64,000 bases of DNA from Luteolibacter arcticus (GCF_025950235.1 NZ_JAPDDT010000013.1:62001-126000); one strand, 5' to 3'. Counted from the stretch's first letter, positions 16,404-25,660 are shown. The notes: generated by a model from the sequence alone, not told the origin. Made by a program: numbers and translations.

Positions 16404-19184
16404 ATGAAATCGTCGGTTTCCGCCCGCATGAATGCGGACTTGTTGGAGCAGCAATACGCACTCTGGTGCGCCGATCCCAGCTCGGTCGATCCCACGTGGT
16501 CGGCCTTTTTTGAAGGCTTCGAGCTAGGGGTCGCCCAGCTCAGGCCCAAGGGGGGAGAGGCAGCCGCGGCACCGTCTGCCGCGCCGGCGGTCGCGACCGC
16601 CAGCGAGAGTGACCTCGCCTTCTACGGCAAGGTGGTCAGCCTCGTGTATAATTTCCGCGCCCTCGGCCACACCCAGGCGCACATCAACCCGCTCTCCGAC
16701 CGCCCGGAGCGCAATCCGCGGCTGGATATTTCCCAGTTCGGTTTCAGCGAGGCCGAAATGGACCGCGAGGCCTCCAATCCGCTGTTCCGCGACGGCGCGA
16801 AGATGAAGCTGCGCGACATGGTCGCTGCACTGGAAGCCACCTACTCCGGCTACATTGGCTTCGAATTCACCCACATTCATAACACCACCGTCCGCAACTG
16901 GGTGCGCCACCGGATCGAGGCCCACGCCCTGCGCGGTGACGATCCCGCCGACCGCAAGGCCCGCGCGCTCGCTTGGCTGATCGAGGCGGACAGCTTCGAG
17001 AATTTCCTGGGCAAGAAGTTCCTCGGCGAGAAGCGCTTCTCGCTGGAAGGCGGCGAAGGCGCGATGGTCGTTCTCAACGCCATCCTCGAAAAGTGTCCGT
17101 CCGCGGGGGTGCTGGAGATCGAGATGGGCATGGCCCACCGCGGTCGCCTGAACATCCTCGCGAACTTCGTCCGCAAGTCGCTCACCACGATTCTTTTCGA
17201 ATTCACGCCGAACTACATGCCCGACCTCGTGGCGGGCGATGGCGACGTGAAGTACCACCTCGGCTATGAGAGCATCCGCGACCTGCCCGATGGCAAGGTC
17301 CGCGTCAGCCTCGCCGCCAACCCGAGCCACCTCGAAGCCGTCAACCCGGTCGTGGAAGGCAAGGCCCGCGCCCGCCAACGCATCCTGGGTGACGACGGCG
17401 CGGCTACCGACCGCAAACGCGTGCTGCCGATCCTGCTCCACGGGGACGCCGCCTTCGCCGGCCAAGGCCCGGTCGCCGAGTGTCTCAATCTCTCCCAGCT
17501 CCCGGGCTACCGCACCGGAGGCACCATCCACCTCATCATCAACAACCAGATCGGCTTCACCACGATGCCGGCCGATGCGCGCTCGTCCGCCTACGCGACC
17601 GACGTGGCGAAGATGATCGAGGCGCCGATCCTTCATGTGAACGGCGAGGTGCCGATGGAACTCCACTGGGCCGCCGAGTTCGCGCTTGAGTTCCGCCAGC
17701 AGTTCGGTCGCGACGTCGTGATCGACATGTATTGCTACCGCCGGCAGGGCCACAATGAGACCGACCAGGCCGCGTTCACCCAGCCGCACATCTACAAGCT
17801 GATCCAGAACCGCGAGACGATCGGCCAGATCTATAAGAAGCAGCTCGTCTCCCAAGGCGCGCTTTCCCAAGCCGAGGCCGACAAGATCGAGCAGGACATC
17901 TGGGCTCGCTTCGAGGCTGGTCACGCGAAGATGCTGGAGCTCCAGGAAAAGGGCGAGCGCAGCGCGTATAGCGGTTCCACCGCGGTGGAGCAGGTCGAAT
18001 ACTCGCACGCTCCGGTGCCCACCGGCATCGGTCAGGATCTCCTGCAACACGTCGGCAAGGTCCTCACGACGGTCCCGGATGGCTTCAACCTTCACCCGAC
18101 CCTCGCCAAGCGCTTCGTTCCGCGTCGCCAAGAGGCGCTGCAGAACGGCGGGCCGATCGACTGGGCCTTCGCCGAGTCGTTGGCTTGGGGTGCTCTCCTG
18201 ACTGAGGGTCATCAGGTGCGCTTGTCGGGACAGGATTGCCGCCGCGGCACCTTCTCGCATCGCCACGCGGTGTTCTATGATTCGGAGACGCGCGCCCGCT
18301 ACATTCCGCTGGAGCATGTGAGCCCGACGCAGGCCAAGTTCTGCGTTTACAACTCCTTCCTCTCGGAGTTCGCCGTGCTCGGTTTCGACTACGGTTACTC
18401 GCTTGGTGCTCCGAACATGCTGACCCTGTGGGAGGCCCAGTTTGGTGACTTCTCGAATGGTGCGCAGGTCATCATCGACCAGTTCATCGCCTCCGCGGAG
18501 TCGAAGTGGCAGACGCCGTCCGATCTCGTGATGCTGCTGCCGCACGGCTACGAAGGCCAGGGGCCGGAACACTCCAGCGCCCGCCTTGAGCGCTTCCTCC
18601 AGCTCTGCGCCGGGAAGAACATCATCGTCGGTAACTTCACCACGCCGGCCCAGTACTTCCACGCCCTGCGTCGCCAGAAGATGCGGCCCTTCCGCAAGCC
18701 GCTCATCCTGATGACGCCGAAGAGCTTGCTCACGCGGCCGGAAGCGGTTTCCCAGGAAGCCGATTTCCTCGAGGGCTCCTGCTTCCAGGAAGTCCTGCCG
18801 GATCCGATGCACTTCGAAGACCCGATGTCGGTCGATCGCATCGTTTTCTGCTCGGGCAAGGTCTTCTACGATCTCGCCGCCTACCGCGAGGAGCACGGGA
18901 TCAAGAACACCGCGATCCTGCGCATGGAGCAGCTCTACCCGTTCCACGACGAACTGGTCTCGGCGCTGGTCGGCCAGTATGCCGCGGCGAACAAGATCGT
19001 CTGGTGCCAGGAAGAGCCGCTGAACATGGGGGCTTGGTCCTACATCTTCCCGCGCCTCGAAAAGGTGCTGGATCGCCGTGTTCGCTACGCCGGTCGCAAC
19101 CGCGCTTCCAGTCCCGCCGCCGGTTCCAAGGCCCAGCACTACAAGGAGCACAAGGCCCTGCTCGAAGCCGCGTTCAATGTCTGA
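16404..19184 (+). CDS. sucA: 2-oxoglutarate dehydrogenase E1 component
   Basis: A 926-residue thiamine-diphosphate-dependent E1o, the usual length. The N-terminal segment (MNADLLEQQYALWCADPSSV) matches the E2-contacting region of E. coli SucA. Other family blocks include FEFTHIHNTTVRNWVRHRIE, EIEMGMAHRGRLNIL, the ThDP/Mg motif GDAAFAGQG...NNQIGFTT, CYRRQGHNETDQ, and the transketolase-like C-terminal half (FSHRHAV, LPHGYEGQGPEHSSARLERFLQL). It decarboxylates 2-oxoglutarate and succinylates the E2 lipoyl group in the TCA cycle. sucB follows 93 bases downstream. E3 is not in the window. Confidence 0.97.
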   Translation: MKSSVSARMNADLLEQQYALWCADPSSVDPTWSAFFEGFELGVAQLRPKGGEAAAAPSAAPAVATASESDLAFYGKVVSLVYNFRALGHTQAHINPLSDRPERNPRLDISQFGFSEAEMDREASNPLFRDGAKMKLRDMVAALEATYSGYIGFEFTHIHNTTVRNWVRHRIEAHALRGDDPADRKARALAWLIEADSFENFLGKKFLGEKRFSLEGGEGAMVVLNAILEKCPSAGVLEIEMGMAHRGRLNILANFVRKSLTTILFEFTPNYMPDLVAGDGDVKYHLGYESIRDLPDGKVRVSLAANPSHLEAVNPVVEGKARARQRILGDDGAATDRKRVLPILLHGDAAFAGQGPVAECLNLSQLPGYRTGGTIHLIINNQIGFTTMPADARSSAYATDVAKMIEAPILHVNGEVPMELHWAAEFALEFRQQFGRDVVIDMYCYRRQGHNETDQAAFTQPHIYKLIQNRETIGQIYKKQLVSQGALSQAEADKIEQDIWARFEAGHAKMLELQEKGERSAYSGSTAVEQVEYSHAPVPTGIGQDLLQHVGKVLTTVPDGFNLHPTLAKRFVPRRQEALQNGGPIDWAFAESLAWGALLTEGHQVRLSGQDCRRGTFSHRHAVFYDSETRARYIPLEHVSPTQAKFCVYNSFLSEFAVLGFDYGYSLGAPNMLTLWEAQFGDFSNGAQVIIDQFIASAESKWQTPSDLVMLLPHGYEGQGPEHSSARLERFLQLCAGKNIIVGNFTTPAQYFHALRRQKMRPFRKPLILMTPKSLLTRPEAVSQEADFLEGSCFQEVLPDPMHFEDPMSVDRIVFCSGKVFYDLAAYREEHGIKNTAILRMEQLYPFHDELVSALVGQYAAANKIVWCQEEPLNMGAWSYIFPRLEKVLDRRVRYAGRNRASSPAAGSKAQHYKEHKALLEAAFNV

Positions 19185-19201
19185 GATGGTAGGTGGAAGA
19201 T

Positions 19202-19230
19202 GGTGGATGGCAGATGAAAGGCCATCCACC
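19202..19230 (+). promoter_or_regulatory. Intercistronic hairpin between sucA and sucB
   Basis: GGTGGATGGC (19202-19211) and GCCATCCACC (19221-19230) form a perfect 10-base-pair stem with a 9-base loop, preceded by purine-rich GGTGGAAGATGGT-like sequence. No T-run follows, so it is more likely an mRNA-processing or stability element, or a partial attenuator, than a full terminator. Confidence 0.55.
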
Positions 19231-19277
19231 CTTTCGCGACGTTCCCGATTTGTTTCTCCTCACTAAAGCCTTTCCCG

Positions 19278-20756
19278 ATGTCTCTCGAAGTCAAAGTCCC
19301 CGCCGCTGGCGAATCCATCACCTCCGCCAACGTCGCCCGCTGGCACAAGCAGAACGGTGAAACCGTCCGCAAGGGCGAGATTCTCGTGACGCTCGAAACC
19401 GACAAAGTTTCCAGCGAACTCGAAGCTGCCGCCGATGGCGTGCTGCAAATCGTCGTCGGGGAAGGGGAGGAGGTCGCCATCGGCACCCTGATCGCCAAGA
19501 TCGAGGAAAGCGCAGGAGCCCCGGCTGCTGCTGCCGCTCCCGCAGCCGCCCCAGCCCCAGCCCCGGCTCCCGCCGCTGCTGCGCCTGCCGCGGTACCCGC
19601 TCCGGCCCCGGCCCCGACCGCCGCTGCTACGGGCCAAGTCATCGACGTGAAAGTTCCCGCTGCGGGCGAGTCCATCACCTCAGCCAATGTCGGTCGCTGG
19701 CACAAGGGCGATGGTGCTGCCGTGAACAAGGGTGACCTCCTGGTGACACTGGAAACGGACAAGGTCTCCAATGAGCTTTCTGCCGAAGCTTCCGGCACGC
19801 TCCAGATTCTCGTCTCCGAAGGCACCGAAGTAGCAATCGGTACCGTGGTCGCCCGCATCACCGTCGGGGCGGGATCTGCCGCTGCTGCTCCGGCTCCTGC
19901 CGCTGCGCCGGCACCCGCACCAACCACCGCCGCAGTCGTGAAGTCCGCCGCCCCGGCTCCCGCGCCCGCTCCGGCCGCGGAGGCTCCCAAGCCGCGCACC
20001 TTCGAGCTGCCCGCCGCGCCTTCGGCCTCCGCTCAACCGGTTGCTGCAACCAGCGACGGCCGTACCACTCGCAAGAAGATGAGCATGATGCGCCGCAAGA
20101 TCGCGACGCACCTCGTCAATGCCCAGCAGACCGCGGCGATCCTCACCACCTTCAATGAAGCGGACATGTCCGCCGTCATGGACCTGCGCAAGGCGGTGCA
20201 GGAAGACTTCCTCAAGAAGCACGGTGTGAAGCTCGGCTTCATGTCCTTCTTCGTGAAGGCCGTCGTCCAGGCGCTCAAGGACGTGCCGCAGGTCAATGGC
20301 ATGATCGATGGTCAGGACATCATCGAGAACCACTTCTACGACATCGGCGTCGCCATCGGCACCGAGAAGGGTCTCATCGTTCCGGTCATCCGCGATGCCG
20401 ACAAGAAGAGCTTCGCCCAGATCGAGCAGGACATCCTCGACTACGCCAAAAAGGCCAAGGAGGGCAAGATTGCCATCGAGGACCTGCAAGGCGGCGTCTT
20501 CACCATCTCCAACGGCGGCACCTACGGCTCGCTGCTCAGCACGCCGATCCTTAACCCGCCGCAGAGCGGCATCCTCGGCATGCACACCATCCAACAGCGC
20601 CCGGTCGCCGTGAACAACCAGGTCGTCATCCGCCCGATGATGTATCTGGCCCTCAGCTACGACCACCGCCTGGTCGATGGCAAGGAAGCCGTCACCTTCC
20701 TAATCCGCATCAAGGACTGCATCGAGAATCCGACGCGGTTGATGTTGGAGATGTGA
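19278..20756 (+). CDS. sucB: Dihydrolipoyllysine succinyltransferase (E2o) with two lipoyl domains
   Basis: 492 residues. Lipoyl domain 1 (about 1-78) carries K43 in LETDKVSSE. An Ala/Pro linker leads to lipoyl domain 2 (about 120-197) with K162 in LETDKVSNE. A second Ala/Pro linker then runs into the catalytic acyltransferase domain (about 260-492), ending SYDHRLVDGKEAV with H463 and D467. The peripheral subunit-binding domain that usually sits before the catalytic core is not visible. The linker passes straight from Ala/Pro repeats to GRTTRKKMSMMRRKIA. It acts with SucA in the 2-oxoglutarate dehydrogenase complex. A strong terminator follows. Confidence 0.95.
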   Translation: MSLEVKVPAAGESITSANVARWHKQNGETVRKGEILVTLETDKVSSELEAAADGVLQIVVGEGEEVAIGTLIAKIEESAGAPAAAAAPAAAPAPAPAPAAAAPAAVPAPAPAPTAAATGQVIDVKVPAAGESITSANVGRWHKGDGAAVNKGDLLVTLETDKVSNELSAEASGTLQILVSEGTEVAIGTVVARITVGAGSAAAAPAPAAAPAPAPTTAAVVKSAAPAPAPAPAAEAPKPRTFELPAAPSASAQPVAATSDGRTTRKKMSMMRRKIATHLVNAQQTAAILTTFNEADMSAVMDLRKAVQEDFLKKHGVKLGFMSFFVKAVVQALKDVPQVNGMIDGQDIIENHFYDIGVAIGTEKGLIVPVIRDADKKSFAQIEQDILDYAKKAKEGKIAIEDLQGGVFTISNGGTYGSLLSTPILNPPQSGILGMHTIQQRPVAVNNQVVIRPMMYLALSYDHRLVDGKEAVTFLIRIKDCIENPTRLMLEM

Positions 20757-20793
20757 GGTAGTGCGCCTGACTGCCTGATTATTCCGGTTTTGC

Positions 20794-20830
20794 AAACGGC
20801 CCGCGGTGTTCCCGCGGGCCGTTTGTTTTG
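20794..20830 (+). terminator. Intrinsic terminator downstream of sucB
   Basis: AAACGGCCCGCGG (20794-20806) and CCGCGGGCCGTTT (20812-20824) form a perfect 13-base-pair stem with a 5-base loop, followed by GTTTTG. It lies 38 bases after the sucB stop. The A/T ends let it serve the convergent gene as well. Confidence 0.85.
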
Positions 20831-20864
20831 GATGCGGAGTCTCGTGTCCGCGGGGCTCGATGGA

Positions 20865-22232
20865 TCATTGGGCGAAAGGATCGCCTGCCGCTTCACCGTC
20901 GGCTTTCTCGCGGCGTCTCTCTTCATCCTGCCGTTGATAGAGTTCCTCCACCTTGAGGCGAGCTCGCGCGGCGATCTGCGGGTCCTGGATGGCAGTGAGC
21001 AACTGGGCGCGGGTCTCCTTTGGGAAGTCGCCGTGGAACACGACGCCGCTGATGAAGGCATCCCGATCCGGGCCGGTGGGGAGGGCTGCTACGCAGTCCT
21101 GGACGGGCGATGGCGCTCGGTTGCTGTAGAGAGAGCCGAAGTCGCGAAGGGCCTGGCGACGCAAGGGATCCGCACGGATGGCCTGCAGGATCTGGATGGA
21201 TTCCAGAGCGGTGGTGGAGCCGTCTTCCATCACCCAGTTGAGCGCGGACTTCGCAAGAGCCTGCGCCGTTTCGCCCGCCGGATCTCCCATCAGCCCGGCG
21301 GCCTCCATCGCATTGATCAAGTCCACCGCGGCGACGGTGTCACCACGCTCATGATGGACCATGGCATCGGCAGCCGCAGCGCGGAATTCCTCTGGCAGGG
21401 CGGCGATGCGCTGGACCTGCTGGACCACGGGTAGGGAGCCCAACTCCTGCCGCTCCCATTTCTCCAGGAAGATCGAGCGGAGCATCTCATTTGGCTCCGC
21501 AGTGAGAAAGGGCAGGGGATCTGCCCCGACTTCCTCCGCCATGCGTAGCGCAAAGTCGGCGGCGGGCCCCTCGTCCTCGCTGTTCCCAGGTATCTCTATC
21601 CATTTACGGAGGGCGGCGAGTTGCGCGGCAGCACCGGGAGGAATATACTCGCAGAGATCGCCGACGGTATCGCGATCCACGAAGTGCGGGGCGCCCGGCT
21701 GGCTCAGGCACTCTAACAGGATATCCGTCTGCCCGGCCGTGGCGAGGGTCTTGCTCCACAGATCGAAGACTTCCGGGCCGACGGACCCGAAGTGGTGCGA
21801 GGCGATCCAATCCCACACAGCGCGCGGCTGGCGGGCGATTTCCGCGACGACTTCCGCGTGCAAGGTCTCGGCCAGTGACTTGTAGCGCCGCCGGTGCTCC
21901 GGAGCGTAGAGCTGGCCCATGGCACCCCGCAGGTCGCGGATGATCCACTCGCGAAAGAGTGCCTCCCGGGCGAGTTCGAAATCGCGGCGCGGGAGCTTCG
22001 ACTCCTCCAGCTCTCGCAGCCGGCGGGTGAATGAGCCACTGATGCCCTGCGGTCCCTCGTCCGTGCTGCGGTCCGATACCTTGGTAGGTCGGAAGTGCAA
22101 TGAATCCCTTGGGGCATTCGCAGTGCCTGGGAAGCCGGTGACAGCGCGGGCCAGCAGGAAGACGGCGGCATGCGTGGCCACAAGCAGGAGCAGTGCAGCG
22201 GGGATGTGAGTGCGCGAGGTTCTCTCTTTCAC
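20865..22232 (-). CDS. Hypothetical membrane-anchored helical protein (second of a coupled pair)
   Basis: 455 residues. An N-terminal transmembrane or uncleaved signal helix (IPAALLLLVATHAAVFLLA) is followed by a largely alpha-helical, HEAT/TPR-like body without catalytic motifs I can recognise. A charged, Gln/Arg/Glu-rich tail (RLKVEELYQRQDEERRREKA) ends the protein. Its start overlaps the stop of the preceding gene by ATGA. Layout (anchor, LxRDF/LxWPE-like segment, FALRMAEE helix) parallels that neighbour, suggesting an old tandem duplication. Probably periplasmic; function unknown. Confidence 0.72.
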   Translation of the reverse strand: MKERTSRTHIPAALLLLVATHAAVFLLARAVTGFPGTANAPRDSLHFRPTKVSDRSTDEGPQGISGSFTRRLRELEESKLPRRDFELAREALFREWIIRDLRGAMGQLYAPEHRRRYKSLAETLHAEVVAEIARQPRAVWDWIASHHFGSVGPEVFDLWSKTLATAGQTDILLECLSQPGAPHFVDRDTVGDLCEYIPPGAAAQLAALRKWIEIPGNSEDEGPAADFALRMAEEVGADPLPFLTAEPNEMLRSIFLEKWERQELGSLPVVQQVQRIAALPEEFRAAAADAMVHHERGDTVAAVDLINAMEAAGLMGDPAGETAQALAKSALNWVMEDGSTTALESIQILQAIRADPLRRQALRDFGSLYSNRAPSPVQDCVAALPTGPDRDAFISGVVFHGDFPKETRAQLLTAIQDPQIAARARLKVEELYQRQDEERRREKADGEAAGDPFAQ

Positions 22233-23698
22233 GGGCCTCCTCCTTTCGCCCTCATCTCTTCTGCGTGGCTGTCGTAACTCTCCAGAAACTGTGTTCGTAG
22301 TACTTCATCCGGCACCGCCAGAAGGGCATGGCGGCAGCCCTCGGGATCGATATTCTGCCATGGTTTGAAGCGATGGAAGTAGAGTGAGAAGGCCGCTTGC
22401 TCCTTTTCCTGAATGATCTCGGGGTAGGCCGTGAGCACTCGGATAGTCATCTCCGGGGAAAGCCTGTCCAGTTGGTTCTCAGCCTCCTGATTGAAGTCGC
22501 GGCCGGTGGCGCGTGCCTCCTGAAGCGTGCCCAGCGGATCCGTGATGAAGGCCGCATCGAAGAGCATGCTGCGCAAGTCGGCCGCCACGGTGGGATCGGA
22601 GAATGCGGTCGGCCAGGAGCGCTGCACCAGCGCCAGCACTTCCTCCATGGACTGCCGGCCATCGCAAAGGTCCGCCAAGGCATCCGTGAAGCCGGGTGCC
22701 AGCTTCTCAAGCTGCTGCTCTTCGCTTGGGATGTCCCGGTCAAAGGGATTGGTCCCGGCGAGGCCGAGCTGCCGCGTCAGCGCGGAGGCGGACTCCTCCC
22801 GCTGCTTCCGGTCCTTCTCCTCCTCGCGCTTGCGGTTGCTGGCATATTCCTCATTCCGAGCGATCCGGGCTTCCGCCTGGGCCACGTCTTCGGGCGGGAA
22901 ACCTGCCGCACGGATCTCATCCAACAGGATTGCCGCGTCCTCGTCCCCGCTGATCGATGAGAGAAAACGGCGTATCACCCGCGGATCGGCGAGGACGGCG
23001 GGAACCCGGGCCAAGTGTCCCTGCCATTGTTTCGCATCCAGGCAATCGTCGACCAGCCACAGGCGGTCTTGCGGTTTTGTCAAACTGGCGGCCATCTCCA
23101 GCGCGAAGTCCGCACCGCGCTTGTGGCACAGTTCCTGTGCTCCCTGATGCAAGGGCCAGGCGGCCTGGGGGAAGCGTTTCACCAGCTCATCGAGCCGGTG
23201 TTCGTTTCCTTGGCCGAGCCAGCGCCCGATCTCGAAGCGGAAGGGGTCGATTCGTTGCCTGCGGCTGGCCCTGCCGATGAAATCGAGCGCGGCATCAGGA
23301 TCAAGCCCGAGCCAGTTGCCGAAGGCGGCGACGGTTTCCGCGCTGGCGTAACCGCGGCTGGTCTTCGCGGCGGCCATGCCCTCCCTGACAAGCGCGGCGA
23401 AATCGGCATCCGTTGGGAGCTTTGCGCGGGCGGCGTCAACTTGCTCGGGCCAGGGGAGCTTTTCCAATTCTCGCTGCTCCCGGGTTGCGGCCAGGACAGC
23501 GGCCTCGTGCTCGCGACCCAGGCGGACCAGATCGGCGGGGCCAGGGGTGAACTCGCGGGTTCCGATGGAGAGAACTTCGGCTTGGCCCGCAGCAGCAGTG
23601 CGGGGCCTGCGACCAAGCTGCCACGCGGCGACATGGCTAAGGAGGAGTAAAACACCGCCGACGGTGATAAGGATGTCGATCTTCCATCCGCGGGCCAT
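22229..23698 (-). CDS. Hypothetical membrane-anchored helical protein (first of a coupled pair)
   Basis: 489 residues. The N-terminal anchor is IDILITVGGVLLLLSHVAAW, followed by a long helical body including FALEMAASLTKPQDRLW and a charged KREEEKDRKQREE stretch near the middle. No enzymatic signature is evident. The similar size, anchor and helical layout to the next gene suggest paralogy. It overlaps that gene by 4 bases. Comparable gene pairs are, to my recollection, common in Luteolibacter-like genomes, but I cannot assign a role. Confidence 0.72.
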   Translation of the reverse strand: MARGWKIDILITVGGVLLLLSHVAAWQLGRRPRTAAAGQAEVLSIGTREFTPGPADLVRLGREHEAAVLAATREQRELEKLPWPEQVDAARAKLPTDADFAALVREGMAAAKTSRGYASAETVAAFGNWLGLDPDAALDFIGRASRRQRIDPFRFEIGRWLGQGNEHRLDELVKRFPQAAWPLHQGAQELCHKRGADFALEMAASLTKPQDRLWLVDDCLDAKQWQGHLARVPAVLADPRVIRRFLSSISGDEDAAILLDEIRAAGFPPEDVAQAEARIARNEEYASNRKREEEKDRKQREESASALTRQLGLAGTNPFDRDIPSEEQQLEKLAPGFTDALADLCDGRQSMEEVLALVQRSWPTAFSDPTVAADLRSMLFDAAFITDPLGTLQEARATGRDFNQEAENQLDRLSPEMTIRVLTAYPEIIQEKEQAAFSLYFHRFKPWQNIDPEGCRHALLAVPDEVLRTQFLESYDSHAEEMRAKGGGP

Positions 23699-23853
23699 GC
23701 GCTGGTAAGGATGGAGAAGATCGCGGGGTTTGGGAAGGATGGATGGACTTCACGAGGAGCAGCAAGAAGTCGAGCGGGAGACGCCTTATCGTCTTGAAGG
23801 AAGAATCGGAGGACAATCGGATGAGGAGCGACGTGCAGAACGGATGGCAGCCT

Positions 23854-24123
23854 TCAGGTCGGCAGCGCCATACCCAAGTGGCGGCGCAGGTCATCCTCGA
23901 GGCGATTCACCATCGTGAAGGTGGGCCGGGAGGCATTGCCGAAGTATCCCTCGGTCGGTAAGACCTCACCGGGGGAGGCCGTGATGTCGAGGACGCAGAG
24001 GTCCGACGGGCTAAGCAGCCATTCGATTTGCGATGAGGTGTCCGACTTCCAATGGCGGGCGAAATCCGCGGCGGCGTCGTGTTTCTCGCCAATGAGCACC
24101 CTTGAGTTGAGGACCACGTTCAT
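23854..24123 (-). CDS. Small hypothetical protein
   Basis: 89 residues from the ATG at 24123 (MNVVLNSRVLIGEKHD). The composition is ordinary for a soluble protein, with an aromatic/acidic middle (HWKSDTSSQIEWLLSPSDL) and no recognised domain. The upstream in-frame extension to 24243 looks non-coding. There is no good ribosome-binding site and no operon support, so it may be spurious. Confidence 0.4.
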   Translation of the reverse strand: MNVVLNSRVLIGEKHDAAADFARHWKSDTSSQIEWLLSPSDLCVLDITASPGEVLPTEGYFGNASRPTFTMVNRLEDDLRRHLGMALPT

Positions 24124-24445
24124 CCGGGAATATCGTCCGAGGTGGCAAGGGTGCAACGAACGATCGGCGTGCTCCCTCGTGAATCTTTTGGAAGGAGGCA
24201 GGATACCCGCGGCAGGGAGGTTTGAATTCCCGGCCGCGGGCACCAGCTACCATGAATTACACGTTCTGCCTGGAAAGTGGAGGTGCCCGCAGCTCCCCCC
24301 CCGAGGACCACGGGCACCGACGCGTTTCCGCGATTGGCAAAACTAATGCAGCACCCCGGAGAAAACGCAAATCAGTGGCGGCTAGGGAATCTACGAGTGG
24401 ACTCCGAGGCGCGGCTCAATCGTCGCGGGACTTCGCCGCCGATTC
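24124..24445. other. Gene-free stretch with mutually exclusive hairpins (24236-24318)
   Basis: No convincing gene is present. CGGGCACC occurs at 24237-24244 and again at 24311-24318, and its complement GGTGCCCG lies between them at 24282-24289. The middle copy can pair with either flank: a 9-base-pair stem with the first (24236-24244/24282-24290) or an 8-base-pair stem with the second. This is the geometry of an attenuator or switch. It lies about 130 bases upstream of the App1-like gene on the + strand. Confidence 0.45.
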
Positions 24446-25660
24446 ATGGCAGCTTCGCGAATGACCTCCGGGGATTTCCTTCGTCTGCTTCACCGGGCCG
24501 CCGCCTCCGGGGAGGAAACCGTGGATCAGGCTCGCCGCGATCTTTGGCGAGCCACCGGCCGCCGTCAGGCTCGCCACATCGTTGCCTACCAAGGCTGGGC
24601 GGACGCGAAGACAGTGCATGTAAGTGGCCGGGTCCTGGCCAACCGGCCCGCTGGCGGTCCACTCGACGATCACGGCTGGTGGGACAATCTGGTCAATACG
24701 TGGCGACGTTGGGAAAGCGATGAGGTCCCGGGGGCCTGCGTGGCCCTGCGCTTCCAGGATCAAGAGCAGACGGTCATCGCCGATGAGGAGGGATACTATG
24801 AAGCGGAGTTTTCCCTGCCCGAGTCGGATCACGAGGGACTGATGTGGTTCACCGCGACGGCGACAACTCCAGGCGGCGGAGAAGAAATCCTGGCCACCCA
24901 CGATCTGATGGTGCCGCCGGCCGATGCCGCCTTCGGGATCATCAGCGATCTCGATGACACGGTCATCCATACCGGGATCACCAGTCTGCTGTTGGCGGCC
25001 AAGCTGACCTTCCTGGAGAATGCCAAGACCCGCAAACCGCTCGATGGCGTTGCCTCGCTCTATCAAGCGCTCCAACACGGCCATGCCGGGCGACTGGTCA
25101 ATCCGCTGTTCTACATTTCCAGTTCGCCATGGAACCTGCACGACCTGCTGGTGGATTTCCTGCGTCTGAACGAGGTCCCGCCGGGGCCGCTGTTCTTGCG
25201 CGATGTGGGTCTTGATCGCACCAAGTTCATCAAGGAAGCGGGACACGGTCACAAGGAGGCGAAGGCCCTGCGCTTGCTGGATGCCTATCCGGACTTGCCC
25301 TTCGTGCTCATCGGCGATTCCGGCCAGGAGGATCCCGCCATCTATGCGGCTGTGGCCGAGCAGCGGCCGGGGCGGGTCCGTGCGATTTATATCCGCGATG
25401 TTGATCCAGAGGCCGACTCGCTTCTGGACACGGCGGTTCATCGCGCGGTCGACCGCGCTGCCGCGGTGAACGTGCCGATGGTGCTGGCCCGCGATAGCCT
25501 GATGATCGCCGAGCATGCCAGCCGCAGCGGCCTCATGCCGCTGGCTCCCGTGTCTGCCGTCGTCCAGGAAGTCGAAGCAGATCGCCAGCGTCCCGGGACG
25601 GGTGAGGAAGCGATGCAGCAGGCGCTACAGTCCTTGCTCGAGGATCCCGGCGGCGGTTGA
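24446..25660 (+). CDS. App1-like phosphatidate phosphatase domain protein (DUF2183)
   Basis: 404 residues. The C-terminal two-thirds is an App1-type HAD-like phosphatase: IISDLDDTVIHTGI supplies the DxDxT motif, FYISSSPWNLHDLLVDFL the Ser motif, and FVLIGDSGQEDPAIYAAV the distal acidic motif. The N-terminal ~150 residues (HIVAYQGWADAKTVHVSGRVL) form a beta-rich domain that usually precedes it. Yeast App1 dephosphorylates phosphatidic acid; the bacterial substrate is unproven. Met6 (24461) is an equally possible start. No signal peptide is present. Confidence 0.87.
   Translation: MAASRMTSGDFLRLLHRAAASGEETVDQARRDLWRATGRRQARHIVAYQGWADAKTVHVSGRVLANRPAGGPLDDHGWWDNLVNTWRRWESDEVPGACVALRFQDQEQTVIADEEGYYEAEFSLPESDHEGLMWFTATATTPGGGEEILATHDLMVPPADAAFGIISDLDDTVIHTGITSLLLAAKLTFLENAKTRKPLDGVASLYQALQHGHAGRLVNPLFYISSSPWNLHDLLVDFLRLNEVPPGPLFLRDVGLDRTKFIKEAGHGHKEAKALRLLDAYPDLPFVLIGDSGQEDPAIYAAVAEQRPGRVRAIYIRDVDPEADSLLDTAVHRAVDRAAAVNVPMVLARDSLMIAEHASRSGLMPLAPVSAVVQEVEADRQRPGTGEEAMQQALQSLLEDPGGG

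Noticed and set aside
16524..19229. A 901-codon open frame on the - strand opposite sucA
   Set aside because: It is the antisense shadow of a highly conserved gene in high-GC DNA; its translation has no domain structure.
24416..25516. A 366-codon - strand frame opposite the App1-like gene
   Set aside because: The + strand frame has the DxDxT and other App1 motifs; the antisense frame has none.
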